A DNA stretch of 64,000 nucleotides from Saprospiraceae bacterium. Lineage in GTDB: Bacteria > Bacteroidota > Bacteroidia > Chitinophagales > Saprospiraceae. Below, in pieces: positions 36,280-46,524 of this stretch (positions are counted from its first letter, which is position 1; each line of letters opens with the position of its first letter). The stretch is taken from assembly GCA_016722285.1 (NCBI GenBank), contig JADKGI010000001.1:434001-498000 (forward strand), given 5' to 3'. The notes beneath the pieces were generated by a model, which had not been told where the DNA came from, did not search any database, and saw only the letters and a program-made list of their open reading frames with translations. Made by a program: the position numbers and the translations under genes.

Positions 36280-36855
36280 GGCGTAAATAACAAATTTCAC
36301 ATTTTGAAAAAAAGACAATGGATGAATGTACAGCTATGAAATGAAATTAGCATGTGGAATTTATGCCCTACATTCACCCGAACCTTGAAGCGGAAGTCCT
36401 TAGTTTTAATTGGAAGCAATGAGATGATGCGTTCTATAGGAAATGAACCTGCCTTACGTAGTCCGGCAAACCCACCTGCTCCCAAGTAGGTTAGGAGTAG
36501 TGAGGCATTTAGGTAATTTTGCAATTTGTTATTCACATAGCCGCAGAAATATTATTTTCCTTTAGGAGAAGAATCCTAATTTGCCAAATTATTCCATTTT
36601 TAATCGTGTGGGCCAATACCATTATTAATTCTAATTTACACATTTACACAAATAAATATATATTTAAAATTAATATTCTAAAAACTCTTATATACTCTTT
36701 AGTTTTCTAAATTTAGTTTTCTACTTTTAGGATATTTTATATCATAAATAAGTTATTATTCTTATTTGTTAAATTTATCATTCAAGTATTCAAATTTACC
36801 ATTTAAGCTTGACATTTTGATAAAGCTTTATTAAAAAATAAGGATTAATTATAAA
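36280..36855. other. Long AT-rich intergenic region before adhesin genes
   Basis: 576 bases. The first half includes a less AT-rich stretch (about 36440-36500) giving a short minus-strand frame that I do not trust; the second half is extremely AT-rich and presumably contains the adhesin promoter. No clean TAnnTTTG box stands out. Confidence 0.45.
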
Positions 36856-39800
36856 TTGAACCACATGAACCTAAAAGTAAATTTTCCTATTAATATATTT
36901 CTGCTAATAATCTTTTCTGTTATTACTTGTAACCTTTCTTTTTCGATTGGTACGTCATATAATCCTGCAAACATTGGTGGAGATTGTTACTTAGAAAAAA
37001 ATAATTTCCTTCCTTTGAACCAATATATCTTTGAGAGGGACTCTAAGATATCAAAATCCATGATAGATAAAAACAGGAGGAATTTTACCATTCTCGATTT
37101 AATGGCTATTCCTACGACAACGACGTTGACAAGTTCATTAAATCCATCCAATGAAGGAAATACGGTTACATTTACATCAACAACGCTTGATATTTCTTCT
37201 TTTCCGGCAACAAGTGGCAACGTTACTTTTAAAGAAGGCTTAATCACTTTGGCAGGGCCAATTGCTGTCAATATAAATGGACAAGCAAGTTTTACAATAA
37301 ATAACCTTACGGAAGGAGCCCATACAATCACCGCAGATTTTGATAATAGCTCAATTCTTTACTTTGCCAGCTCGGGTACTGTGATTCAAACAGTGCAGGC
37401 ATTTAGTGCATCCTTACGGGATAGTTTATTACTTGATAATAACAGCAATATGATGGCCAATCCCAATGATCAGCTTCGTTATTTTACTACTATCAGAAAT
37501 AGGAGTATGCAGGATAAGGATGGCGTAAATTTTAATTTGGCTGCTCCTGTCAATACCACCCTGAATCCAGGGTCAACGGTCACTTCCGCTTTAGCGAGAG
37601 ATGATGCTTTCAATACCTTTATTAATACATCACTAAGTACAGGTAATTTGCTTACCAATGATTTTGGAATGCCATCAGTTAATGTAGTAAGTTTTGGAAC
37701 AACTGCTTCCCTGGGAATTACAACGATCGCAGGGTCGGCAGGAACAACCGACCAGGGTGGTTTACTGACTGTAAATGCAAATGGAACATTTAGTTATGAT
37801 CCACCTCCGGCATTTTCTGGCACTGATCTGTTTGCATATATCGCGACAACGGGTGTAGCTGGATTACCTAATAATGATGCTGTTGTAACTATTACCATAG
37901 CACCAGATATCAGCTTCTCAACAACAAATGTAAACCCTGCCTGCAATGGGGCAAGTACAGGTAGCATAACCTTCACAGGAGTAAGCGGTGGTGGTTTCCC
38001 TTCATATACTTATTCTATTACCGGAGCAGGCGGCACTTTCCAGGGGTCAAATGTATTTAATGGATTGGCAGCAGGTATGTACACCCCCGCCGTAAAAGAC
38101 GGCGCAGGCAATATTAAAACGGCTGCTGCCATCAACCTTACTGATCCGCCAATTATAACATTTACCACAACGGATGTAAATAATACCTGTGCCGGAGCAT
38201 CAGCGGGCAGCATCACATTCAATGCAAGCGGCGGAACAGGTAGCTTAATGTATTCAATAACGGGTTCAGGTGGTACATATCAACCATCCAATGTTTTCAC
38301 AAGCTTAATCGGTGGTACATATAATCTTGCTGTTAAAGATGCCAATGGATGTATTGTCACAGGATCGGCGATGCTTACTGATCCATTACCAGTATCTTTT
38401 TCGTTTACGAAAACAGATATAACCTGTTTTGGAGCCGCCAATGGCAGCATTATTTTCAATGCACCTTCCGGTGGAACCGGGCCTTATACTTATTCTATTA
38501 CAGGTACCGGAGGTCCGTTTACAGGTTCCACGAGTTATACTGGCCTTGCTGCAAACACTTACAATCTTGTTGTGAAGGATGCCACAGGATGTAACTCAAC
38601 TACTCAATCAACCATGGTTGCAGAACCCACAGCGATCGTAGTGAGTGGCACTATTCCCAATCTTACTTATAATGTAGCGATGGCAACAGCTGTATTCAAC
38701 AAAACAGGGGGTGTTGGTTCGCCTGCCAATCCCTGGTCGGCAACAGGATTACCTACAGGAGTTTCAATAAATACTGCCAATGGGCAAGTAACAGGTACTC
38801 CTACAGTAACTGGCATCTTCAATGCTACGATTACATATACAGATGCAAATAGTTGCACTGGCTTCAAAATGGTTGCATTTAATGTGGCTCCCAATCTGGC
38901 TAACAATAGTTATAATGTTGAAGGCAATACACAATTAGTATCAAACGGTCATTCATCTCCATCAACACCATTTACGGCAGACGCAACCAATATTTTAACC
39001 AACGACCAGGCAGATGTAGCAATCACTGTAACAGCAGTAACAAATGCAACTACAACCGGCGGCGGTACAATTACTATTGATGCGGCAGGTAAATTTATAT
39101 ATTCTCCACCTGTTGGAAGTACTGCTGCTGACAGTTATGTTTATACAGGTACTGCCAACGGGGTTTCATCGACGGCAACGATCAATTTCAGTATTGCAAA
39201 CATGGTTTGGTTTGTAAACAATACTTACGCAGGAGGAAATGGCATGGCTAATGGAACTTCACACCGACCTTACACCGATGTGGCTTCTGCGGAAGCGGCA
39301 TCCCTAATCAATCAAATTATTTATGTTCATACAGGTGCAGGAAATACAACCGGCAATGCATTATTAAAATCAGGACAAACATTACGGGGTGCAGGTTCGG
39401 CATTAAACGTTGGTGCATTATCTATTGCAGCCGGAACAAAACCTACGCTTTCAGGCATGATAACACTAGCTAATAGTGTGACAGTTGATGGATTTGACAT
39501 GAGTACCGGCGCAACAACTGCGCTTGTATCAAATGGAGCTACAAGTGTTGCCGTCAATATTGGCAATGTTACATCCAGTGGTGCATCAAAAGTTGTTAAT
39601 TTAGTTAATACCTCAGGGATAGTTACCATTGCAGGGGGAACACAGACTAATTCTACAGATAGCACAATTATAGTTAACGGAGGAAGTGTCTCTTTGACTT
39701 ATGGCGGAGGTATATCTCAATCAAACAATGTACCTATTGTAAGTATTATTGGTGGTCACACTTCTGGAATGATTACTTTCAATACCGGAACATTAAACGC

Positions 39801-41931
39801 CACTAATGGTTCTGGGTTACAGTTTAACAATGCCGATGGCACTTATAATTTTAACGGCACAACTACTCTGAATGGGGGAGATGCAGGTATTGATATTTTG
39901 AATGGGTCGTCAGGTACTTTTGTTTTCGGCAGCGGGATTTCAATAAGCCGAGCAAATAGTGTATCAGGTGAGGCATTTAATCTATTGAGCAGTGATGCCA
40001 ATGTCACTTTTAGCGGATCAATGACTCTCGGAACAAGTACAGGCAATATGATTGCGATCAATAACCATGATGCTGGTATTATTACATTTCAAACCGGGAA
40101 TCTTACCAAAGGGTCCAGTACTACTCAGGGAATCAATATTACTAATTCAAATGGGGGTTCGATTAACTTCAATAACCCAACGATAGCAATCACAATGACT
40201 TCTGGAAATGCCATATCACTGACCAATAATGGTGGAGGCACTATGAATTTTACTCCTTCAGCCGGAGGAAATGGTGTGGATCTTACAACAACAAGCGGTA
40301 TTGGATTGAACGTAACGGGTGGAGGGACCATAAATGTAACAGGAACAGGAAATACCATATCATCAACGACAGGTACTGCTCTAAATGTTGCCAATACAAC
40401 TATTGGTGCAAGTAATTTAAATTTCCAAAGCATTTCTGCCAGTGGTGCACCAAATGGAATTGTTTTGAATACAACTGGATCGTCCGGCAGTTTAATAGTT
40501 ACTGGCACAGGTAGCGCCGGCACGGGTGGAACAATTCAGAATTCAGTAACACATGGAATTGTTATGACAAGCACCATGAGTCCAACACTTAGCTTCATGA
40601 ACATTAATGATAATGCAGGAGTTGCAACGGATGATGGAATGGTATTGACCAATATTACAGGAACGGTAACCTTTACCGGCCTTTCCATTTCTGGTGCACC
40701 ACACAACGGAATCACCTTTGACAACTTTGATACAAACCTCACGGCATTTATTATGACCAACAGTACTATTGAATGCCCGGCAGGATCTACTTGCCAAACA
40801 GGCGGAGTAACGGGTAATGATGGGGTATTGATCGTAATGCGTGGTAACTCTGTACTTACAAGCGGATCGATTTCCGGTTCTACTTTCTCTGGCATGAGAG
40901 CCGTTGCCGTTCAGGTACAGGCAAACGATGCAGCAAGAATTGGCAATGGTTCGGGCGGAGTTATTAATGCACCAGAAGTTTCAAACAGCTTTACTATTCA
41001 AAATAATACATTCATTGGCAACGGCATTGGTATTGATATGGATATATCGCAGGTAGGAAGCATGGCATTTCAAATTCTGAGTAATTCAATTGTTGCAAAA
41101 CTTACATCACCTGGAGCGATTCCAAACCAGACAAGTTCTCATGCCATCAATGCCTTTACTGCAGCAGGCGCTTCTACCGGACCGGCAAGCCATTTCTTTG
41201 TGGGTAAGATAGATGGCAACACAATCGGAACCCAGGGAGTAAAGGATTCGGGTTCGGGCATTGGAAGTGGCATCAGGGTTGTAGTGCAGGGGCAGAATAC
41301 ACAAGGCGCAGTCACGGTAAGTAATAATACTGTTCGAGAAGTGCCAAACTCGACTATTTTGAATTTCATTGGGCAAAATGGGAATGCAACAACTGGTACC
41401 AATACTGCCCGCTTCAAGATCATTGGTAACACAATGCCTGCACCATCCGGTTCAAATCTGTCGCTTTGCGGACCTGCTAACACACCCTGCGCTGAATTTG
41501 GAATTTTTGTTTTGGCTGATGAAGGAACTCCGGTATGTAATATTATTACAGGCAATAGCATTTATGATTTAACGACTGTGTCTGGTGGCGTTGCTGACAT
41601 CTATCTTGCAGAACGTGCAGGCCCACCAGCGGGGGCGCAACTAACCGTTGAAGGTACAGGAGGGTCCAATTCGGCTTACATTATTGCAAACAATACACTG
41701 GCAGGAGCTACCAAGTTTATAGATGAAGGTGCAAATACTTCACAGGTGGGAGCAGGTGTTTGCGGAAGTTTCCCGTCAATAGTCGCCCCACCGGTTATTA
41801 CAACAGACAGGTTAAATAATGGCCCGGTGATAGAAATACAAAAGTCTGGCAAAGTCTTCGGGTTGAAAAATGTAATTCCTATAAAAAAAGTTGGGGATAT
41901 CAGGATAAGTAAATCATCCAAAAAAAAATAA
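36856..41931 (+). CDS. Giant secreted SprB-repeat/beta-helix surface protein
   Basis: A 1691-residue exported protein. A signal segment (INIFLLIIFSVITCNLSFS) is followed by an Ig-like domain at about 92-178, a cadherin-like/Ig region to about 350, three SprB repeats at about 352-590 (NPACNGASTGSITFTG, NNTCAGASAGSITFNASGG, DITCFGAANGSIIFNAPSGG), a putative Ig (He_PIG) domain (ATGLPTGVSINTANGQVTGT), another cadherin-like region, and from about 785 a long right-handed beta-helix built of short Gly/Asn/Thr-rich strands. The tail (IPIKKVGDIRISKSSKKK) has no T9SS sorting domain that I can see. SprB repeats occur in gliding adhesins. It is followed after 38 bases by the second adhesin gene. Confidence 0.82.
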   Translation: MNHMNLKVNFPINIFLLIIFSVITCNLSFSIGTSYNPANIGGDCYLEKNNFLPLNQYIFERDSKISKSMIDKNRRNFTILDLMAIPTTTTLTSSLNPSNEGNTVTFTSTTLDISSFPATSGNVTFKEGLITLAGPIAVNINGQASFTINNLTEGAHTITADFDNSSILYFASSGTVIQTVQAFSASLRDSLLLDNNSNMMANPNDQLRYFTTIRNRSMQDKDGVNFNLAAPVNTTLNPGSTVTSALARDDAFNTFINTSLSTGNLLTNDFGMPSVNVVSFGTTASLGITTIAGSAGTTDQGGLLTVNANGTFSYDPPPAFSGTDLFAYIATTGVAGLPNNDAVVTITIAPDISFSTTNVNPACNGASTGSITFTGVSGGGFPSYTYSITGAGGTFQGSNVFNGLAAGMYTPAVKDGAGNIKTAAAINLTDPPIITFTTTDVNNTCAGASAGSITFNASGGTGSLMYSITGSGGTYQPSNVFTSLIGGTYNLAVKDANGCIVTGSAMLTDPLPVSFSFTKTDITCFGAANGSIIFNAPSGGTGPYTYSITGTGGPFTGSTSYTGLAANTYNLVVKDATGCNSTTQSTMVAEPTAIVVSGTIPNLTYNVAMATAVFNKTGGVGSPANPWSATGLPTGVSINTANGQVTGTPTVTGIFNATITYTDANSCTGFKMVAFNVAPNLANNSYNVEGNTQLVSNGHSSPSTPFTADATNILTNDQADVAITVTAVTNATTTGGGTITIDAAGKFIYSPPVGSTAADSYVYTGTANGVSSTATINFSIANMVWFVNNTYAGGNGMANGTSHRPYTDVASAEAASLINQIIYVHTGAGNTTGNALLKSGQTLRGAGSALNVGALSIAAGTKPTLSGMITLANSVTVDGFDMSTGATTALVSNGATSVAVNIGNVTSSGASKVVNLVNTSGIVTIAGGTQTNSTDSTIIVNGGSVSLTYGGGISQSNNVPIVSIIGGHTSGMITFNTGTLNATNGSGLQFNNADGTYNFNGTTTLNGGDAGIDILNGSSGTFVFGSGISISRANSVSGEAFNLLSSDANVTFSGSMTLGTSTGNMIAINNHDAGIITFQTGNLTKGSSTTQGINITNSNGGSINFNNPTIAITMTSGNAISLTNNGGGTMNFTPSAGGNGVDLTTTSGIGLNVTGGGTINVTGTGNTISSTTGTALNVANTTIGASNLNFQSISASGAPNGIVLNTTGSSGSLIVTGTGSAGTGGTIQNSVTHGIVMTSTMSPTLSFMNINDNAGVATDDGMVLTNITGTVTFTGLSISGAPHNGITFDNFDTNLTAFIMTNSTIECPAGSTCQTGGVTGNDGVLIVMRGNSVLTSGSISGSTFSGMRAVAVQVQANDAARIGNGSGGVINAPEVSNSFTIQNNTFIGNGIGIDMDISQVGSMAFQILSNSIVAKLTSPGAIPNQTSSHAINAFTAAGASTGPASHFFVGKIDGNTIGTQGVKDSGSGIGSGIRVVVQGQNTQGAVTVSNNTVREVPNSTILNFIGQNGNATTGTNTARFKIIGNTMPAPSGSNLSLCGPANTPCAEFGIFVLADEGTPVCNIITGNSIYDLTTVSGGVADIYLAERAGPPAGAQLTVEGTGGSNSAYIIANNTLAGATKFIDEGANTSQVGAGVCGSFPSIVAPPVITTDRLNNGPVIEIQKSGKVFGLKNVIPIKKVGDIRISKSSKKK

Positions 41932-41969
41932 GTAGACCTTAACCGAAACTAAAACATTAAAGTAATTGT

Positions 41970-44360
41970 ATGAAATATAAATCACTGCTTAAAAAATTGT
42001 TCTGTTCCGCCTTTCTACTGCTGATTGGCAATCTTGCTTTTTCGCAGTTTACAGTGGGTACTATTCCCAAAGGAGACAGCATCATAATCAGGCATGATGT
42101 CACTATTATAGCGTCACCTCCAAGTGGAACAAATCATATTGCCGCGCAATGGACCATCATGGGGAGTAATTTTACAAGCTTTGTAAGTGATGACCCCAAA
42201 ACGGGGACCCCTTTTGATAGTACTTTTACAGTCTTTGTACCTTGCCCCACAATATCTCTTACCTCTGCTACGGGTACAGATGCGCAAATTTTATGTTTAA
42301 CAGCTTCGATTGGTAATATCACATATAATACTACAGGAGCTACCGATGCAATTTTTACCGGCCTTCCTCCAGGAGTAACGGGCAACTTTTCAAGTAATAC
42401 AGTGACCATCAGTGGCACACCCATGTCTAGTGGTTTATTCAACTATGAAATAGAGTTGACCGGGGCATCTTGTAATGGAATAATGGCTATCGGGTCAATA
42501 AAAGTTAATCCGGAAATAACTTCATTAAATACAACGCTGGTAAACGTATTATGCAACGGAGGAGCCACGGGTTCCATTGATCTGACTGTTAATGGCGGAA
42601 CAGCCGCATACGCTTACACATGGTCTAATAGTGCCATTACCCAGAATATTAGCGGTTTGGTAGCAGGGACCTACACAGTTACTGTAACGGATGCCAATAT
42701 GTGTCCCAAGACCACCATGGTAACGATCACAGAACCCACCGATATAACATTAAGCTCAACACAAATAAATGAATCGTGCTACGGAGGCTCGACAGCATCC
42801 ATAGATCTGACAGTGAGTGGCGGAACTCCGGGTTATACATATGTATGGTCAAATAGTGCCGTAACACAGGATATAAGTACTTTGGCTACTGGCACATATA
42901 CCGTCACAGTAAAGGACGCTAATATGTGTCCGAAGACCACCATGGTAACGATCACAGAACCCACCGATATAACATTAAGCTCAACACAAATAAATGAATC
43001 GTGCTACGGAGGCTCGACAGGATCCATAGATCTGACAGTGAGTGGCGGAACTCCGGGTTATACATACGTATGGTCAAATAGTGCCGTTACCCAGGATATA
43101 GGTACTTTATCTGCCATTACATATACTGTCACAGTAAAGGATGCAAATATGTGTCCGAAGATCACCATGGTAACTATCACAGAACCCACCGATATTACAT
43201 TAAATTCAACACAAATAAATGAATCTTGCTACGGAGGCTCAACAGGATCCATAGATCTGACAGTGAGTGGTGGAACTCCGGGTTATACATACGTATGGTC
43301 AAATAGTGCCGTTACCCAGGATATAGGTACTTTATCTGCCATTACATATACTGTCACAGTAAAGGATGCAAATATGTGTCCGAAGATCACCATGGTAAGT
43401 ATCACAGAACCCACCGATATAACATTAAGTACGACTCAAGTAAATGTGATGTGCGATTTGATGTCAAATGCTTCAATAAACCTTACTGTGAGCGGTGGCA
43501 CGACAGGTTATACATATTTATGGTCAACTAATGCCACAACAGAAGATATCAGTGGCCTGGGATCCGGTACATATACAGTAATGGTAAAAGATGCAAATTT
43601 ATGTGAGAAGTCAACCAGCGCCACCATCATCTCACCTCTGCCAACGGATTGTTTTACTTCTGCTATAGGCAATATGTCGAATTCAACTCTATATCCCTCT
43701 GGTTTTACCCCTATCGATCCTTGTACATGTAATAATGATGCTTCGACAGCCCAGGATGATGGAACTTTTCAGGAGTTTGTTGTAGTAACAGGACCATCTG
43801 GGGCGACCATTACGGGTACAGTTACCGACGGGACACCATTTATTTTGAGCTTTACGGGTGTTCCTATTCCTCTTAGTAATCCGCCTATGAGTGACTATAC
43901 ATCCAATATTTTTACTCACGTAGATAATGTAGGATACACAGCGACATTATTTGCTAATACAGGTGCTGGGCCATTTTCCATTCCGGGTGTCAGCAACAAA
44001 TGTGCCTACCCCAATGTAGTCGTAGATGCGATCGGACCATTTTACAATCAGCCGGGACAGGCCAATGTGCCATTGACAGCAATGATAACATCTTCAGTTA
44101 ATGGTACATCTACCTGGTCAGGGCCGGGTGTGACAGGGAACAATTTTAATCCATCAGGATTATCGATCGGTCCCAAAGACATTACCTTAAGCTATGACGG
44201 AATTTTTGAAAGTAATATATCACCAGATGGGACAACAGCTGCGTTACCAGGCTGCACACAGCCTGCTACCAGCACGGTAATTATTCAGGATGCTGGAAGT
44301 ATTTCCTGTTTAGGCCAACACAATATATCCGTGGTGGCAGTTGCTCGTTTGATGCCATAG
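41970..44360 (+). CDS. SprB-repeat adhesin, N-terminal fragment
   Basis: A 796-residue ORF with signal peptide (LFCSAFLLLIGNLAFSQ), a region to ~180 with an Ig-like GLPPGVTGNFSSNTVTISGT motif, five SprB repeats of 75 residues at about 183-560, then Cys-containing domains (DPCTCNNDASTAQDDGTFQE). The last ~10 residues are out of frame: from about 44333 the next frame reads GGSCSFDAIADEFLPLG, the expected continuation of LGQHNISV. It is the first piece of the broken gene that ends at 49121. Confidence 0.8.
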   Translation: MKYKSLLKKLFCSAFLLLIGNLAFSQFTVGTIPKGDSIIIRHDVTIIASPPSGTNHIAAQWTIMGSNFTSFVSDDPKTGTPFDSTFTVFVPCPTISLTSATGTDAQILCLTASIGNITYNTTGATDAIFTGLPPGVTGNFSSNTVTISGTPMSSGLFNYEIELTGASCNGIMAIGSIKVNPEITSLNTTLVNVLCNGGATGSIDLTVNGGTAAYAYTWSNSAITQNISGLVAGTYTVTVTDANMCPKTTMVTITEPTDITLSSTQINESCYGGSTASIDLTVSGGTPGYTYVWSNSAVTQDISTLATGTYTVTVKDANMCPKTTMVTITEPTDITLSSTQINESCYGGSTGSIDLTVSGGTPGYTYVWSNSAVTQDIGTLSAITYTVTVKDANMCPKITMVTITEPTDITLNSTQINESCYGGSTGSIDLTVSGGTPGYTYVWSNSAVTQDIGTLSAITYTVTVKDANMCPKITMVSITEPTDITLSTTQVNVMCDLMSNASINLTVSGGTTGYTYLWSTNATTEDISGLGSGTYTVMVKDANLCEKSTSATIISPLPTDCFTSAIGNMSNSTLYPSGFTPIDPCTCNNDASTAQDDGTFQEFVVVTGPSGATITGTVTDGTPFILSFTGVPIPLSNPPMSDYTSNIFTHVDNVGYTATLFANTGAGPFSIPGVSNKCAYPNVVVDAIGPFYNQPGQANVPLTAMITSSVNGTSTWSGPGVTGNNFNPSGLSIGPKDITLSYDGIFESNISPDGTTAALPGCTQPATSTVIIQDAGSISCLGQHNISVVAVARLMP
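42741..43640 (+). repeat. Tandem 225-bp SprB repeat array
   Basis: GATATAACATTAA-type unit starts recur at 42741, 42966, 43191 and 43416, a strict 225-bp (75-residue) period. Units two to four are nearly identical at the DNA level; a more diverged copy precedes at about 42516, and the last copy (43416-43640) is also diverged. Encoded unit: INESCYGGSTGSIDLTVSGG, TPGYTYVWSNSAVTQDI, TYTVTVKDANMCPK. Confidence 0.85.
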
Positions 44361-44422
44361 CAGATGAATTCTTACCTTTAGGTGCGACGGGGATACGATA
44401 CATTATAGATGGCAAATATCTT

Positions 44423-45433
44423 TTGGATGGTACTACCTTAACAACATCTGGTGGATTAAAGTTAACCTCTACCCCAACTCAAGTCAACCTGATCACCCAG
44501 CCTGTGATGAAGCTGCTCCTTGGGAAACAGATCAAATATGAACTGATAGGAAATGGAAATGTATGCTGGGGCTATTTGATCTTTGAGGATAAGATACCTC
44601 CAGTCCTGACTTGCCCTGCCCAGAGCACCGTTTACTGCTGGGACGAGAGCACGCTCTTCGGCCAGATAGCATTATTTAACGGAGCGGCTCCGGGTGGTGG
44701 ATTTCCATCAGGAAGTGCTACACCGGGATTTAGTTTATCTCCTGCCTTAGGCGTATTATTTCCTACAGTAAGTGAAAACTGTGGACTGACCAACTGGAAG
44801 TTCACTGATGTGGTGACAAATACTGTTGACAAGTGTAATACGCTTGTGACCAGAACATGGTTGGTAACAGACTGTGGTGGCAATACCGCAACATGTCAGC
44901 AAACCATTATTGTAAAGCAACCGAACTGGACATTGGCTCCAAATGCACTTATTTTACCGGTTGACATCATACTCAACTGTGGTGCCAGTACTGTTCCGAT
45001 ATGTCCTTTGGATGACAATGGAGTATATCAAGCGGCTACAGCAGGTGCACATCTTCCGGTTATACAGGTAGCTGGCTATGCACCAAATCAGGCTACGCCT
45101 ATTTACAAATGTATTACTTTAGGCTTACCGAGCCTGTGTAATTACTATACTACGTACACAGACAATGAAATATCTGCGTGTGGTGTTGACTGTCATGGCA
45201 ACAGGAAAGTATTCAGAACATGGCAGATCCTTGACTGGTGTAATGCAGTGTTTGTGACGCATATCCAGGTGATCAAGGTGATCGATCAGGTAGCTCCAAC
45301 TGCTATCGCAAAAGACACGGTAGTGACCACAAGACCATGGGACTGTACAGCAGATGCTATATCCCAGATCTATAGGAACTGCATGACGATTGTGACCTTC
45401 ACCCTACAGTACGACTGGAAACAAAAGACCTAA
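44423..45433 (+). CDS. Adhesin fragment 2 (HYR-like, Cys-rich domains)
   Basis: A 336-residue piece with no signal of its own. It holds an HYR-like start (DKIPPVLTCPAQSTVYCWDE), VTRTWLVTDCGGNTATCQQT and KVFRTWQILDWCNAVFVTHI, all common in Saprospiria-type surface proteins. Upstream of 44423 the same frame continues to about 44333. After about 45381 the correct frame changes to read DDCDLHPTVRLET. Confidence 0.7.
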   Translation: MDGTTLTTSGGLKLTSTPTQVNLITQPVMKLLLGKQIKYELIGNGNVCWGYLIFEDKIPPVLTCPAQSTVYCWDESTLFGQIALFNGAAPGGGFPSGSATPGFSLSPALGVLFPTVSENCGLTNWKFTDVVTNTVDKCNTLVTRTWLVTDCGGNTATCQQTIIVKQPNWTLAPNALILPVDIILNCGASTVPICPLDDNGVYQAATAGAHLPVIQVAGYAPNQATPIYKCITLGLPSLCNYYTTYTDNEISACGVDCHGNRKVFRTWQILDWCNAVFVTHIQVIKVIDQVAPTAIAKDTVVTTRPWDCTADAISQIYRNCMTIVTFTLQYDWKQKT

Positions 45434-45437
45434 TGTA

Positions 45438-45752
45438 GTGATCTACAAAATAGGAGCGAGATGGAGAGCCAGCGGCTTGAAGTGCGGAGCGAATACATTG
45501 AGCTGGGTATTGAGAGACTGCTGTGACAACGAGCGTGTAGTAGATTTCACCGTAACGGTGTATGACAATACAGCGCCTATCGCTGTTGCGAAGCAGGATA
45601 TCGTGATCAGCCTGACACCGGGCTATGATGCTGCGGGAGTAGTGGATGCACAAGCGAAATTGTTTGTCAATAGTGTTGACAATGGATCCTATGACAACTG
45701 TAGCCCAGTGAGACTGGAGATCAGAAGACCTGCCAGACCCAAGTTGTGGTAA
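45438..45752 (+). CDS. Adhesin fragment 3
   Basis: A 104-residue piece of the broken adhesin (LKCGANTLSWVLRDCCDNER, VYDNTAPIAVAKQDIVISL). It has no start of its own. The continuation CGNLGYQGHNSNRTFRSNPG lies in another frame from about 45745. Confidence 0.6.
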   Translation: MIYKIGARWRASGLKCGANTLSWVLRDCCDNERVVDFTVTVYDNTAPIAVAKQDIVISLTPGYDAAGVVDAQAKLFVNSVDNGSYDNCSPVRLEIRRPARPKLW

Positions 45753-45858
45753 CTTAGGCTACCAGGGACATAATAGTAACAGAACATTCAGAAGCAACCC
45801 TGGAATCAATATACCTCCACAAACATCAAGTCCAACTCCATATGCCAATGGAACTACT

Positions 45859-46524
45859 GTGCCAAACTTTGGTCAGAATATGACATGGGGATGGACCAAC
45901 TCTAGTGGTACTGCAGCGACAAGAGATGCCGGCGTAAGCCCAACTACAGCAAGTTATGTAGTGACTTCTATCAATGTAGCTGAGGGAGTATGGTACTGGA
46001 AAAACAGAGCCACAGGATTAACGACATCCAGTGCGATCGGAAAAGATTATACCGGTTCATACGCAGTGACAGCATGGGGAGCAAATTCAACAGCAACAAA
46101 TTACAACTTCCTGGATGAGGATGGTGGAAATTTTGTGAAGTTCTGTTGTGAGGATTTGACTACAGCAGGAGCTGACGTTGACAGAGACGGCATCCTAGAT
46201 ACAATGTTCCATCAAGTCATCCTGCGAGTATGGGATGACGGAAACAAAGACGGATGTATCGGCTGTTGGGTACTACCTACTACAGCAGATCCATATCCAC
46301 GTCAGGATAACTACAATGACACGTGGGCAAATGTGAAAGTGGATAACAAAGTACCACCGGTACTTACCTGTCCACCAAATATAACCAGTAAGCTGCGAGG
46401 CACCGATTACCACAAGGTCCCGCAACTGGTTACCTGCCACACCGAGTGTATTGACCTTTACAGGCGTACCTACAGCATGGTCAGCATGTGGTGTTCCTGC
46501 AGTAGAATACAAAGATGTAGTTAA
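45859..46524 (+). CDS. Adhesin fragment 4
   Basis: A 221-residue piece whose frame really begins near 45735. It contains NFLDEDGGNFVKFCCEDL, VILRVWDDGNKDG and DNKVPPVLTCPPNI (HYR-like). From about 46386 the correct continuation VSCEAPITTRSRNWLPATPS is in the frame of fragment 5; the ORF's own last ~45 residues are out of frame. Confidence 0.6.
   Translation: MPNFGQNMTWGWTNSSGTAATRDAGVSPTTASYVVTSINVAEGVWYWKNRATGLTTSSAIGKDYTGSYAVTAWGANSTATNYNFLDEDGGNFVKFCCEDLTTAGADVDRDGILDTMFHQVILRVWDDGNKDGCIGCWVLPTTADPYPRQDNYNDTWANVKVDNKVPPVLTCPPNITSKLRGTDYHKVPQLVTCHTECIDLYRRTYSMVSMWCSCSRIQRCS

Noticed and set aside
36297..36536. 79-residue minus-strand ORF
   Set aside because: No start context, family similarity or promoter; probably a chance frame in an intergenic stretch.
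36987..41921. Many long minus-strand open frames under the first adhesin
   Set aside because: They mirror the Gly/Ser/Thr/Asn-rich codon pattern of the real gene on the plus strand, have no starts, signals or family motifs, and overlap one another.
42741..43640. CRISPR-like regular repeats
   Set aside because: The 225-bp period is a coding SprB repeat with no short repeat/spacer alternation.
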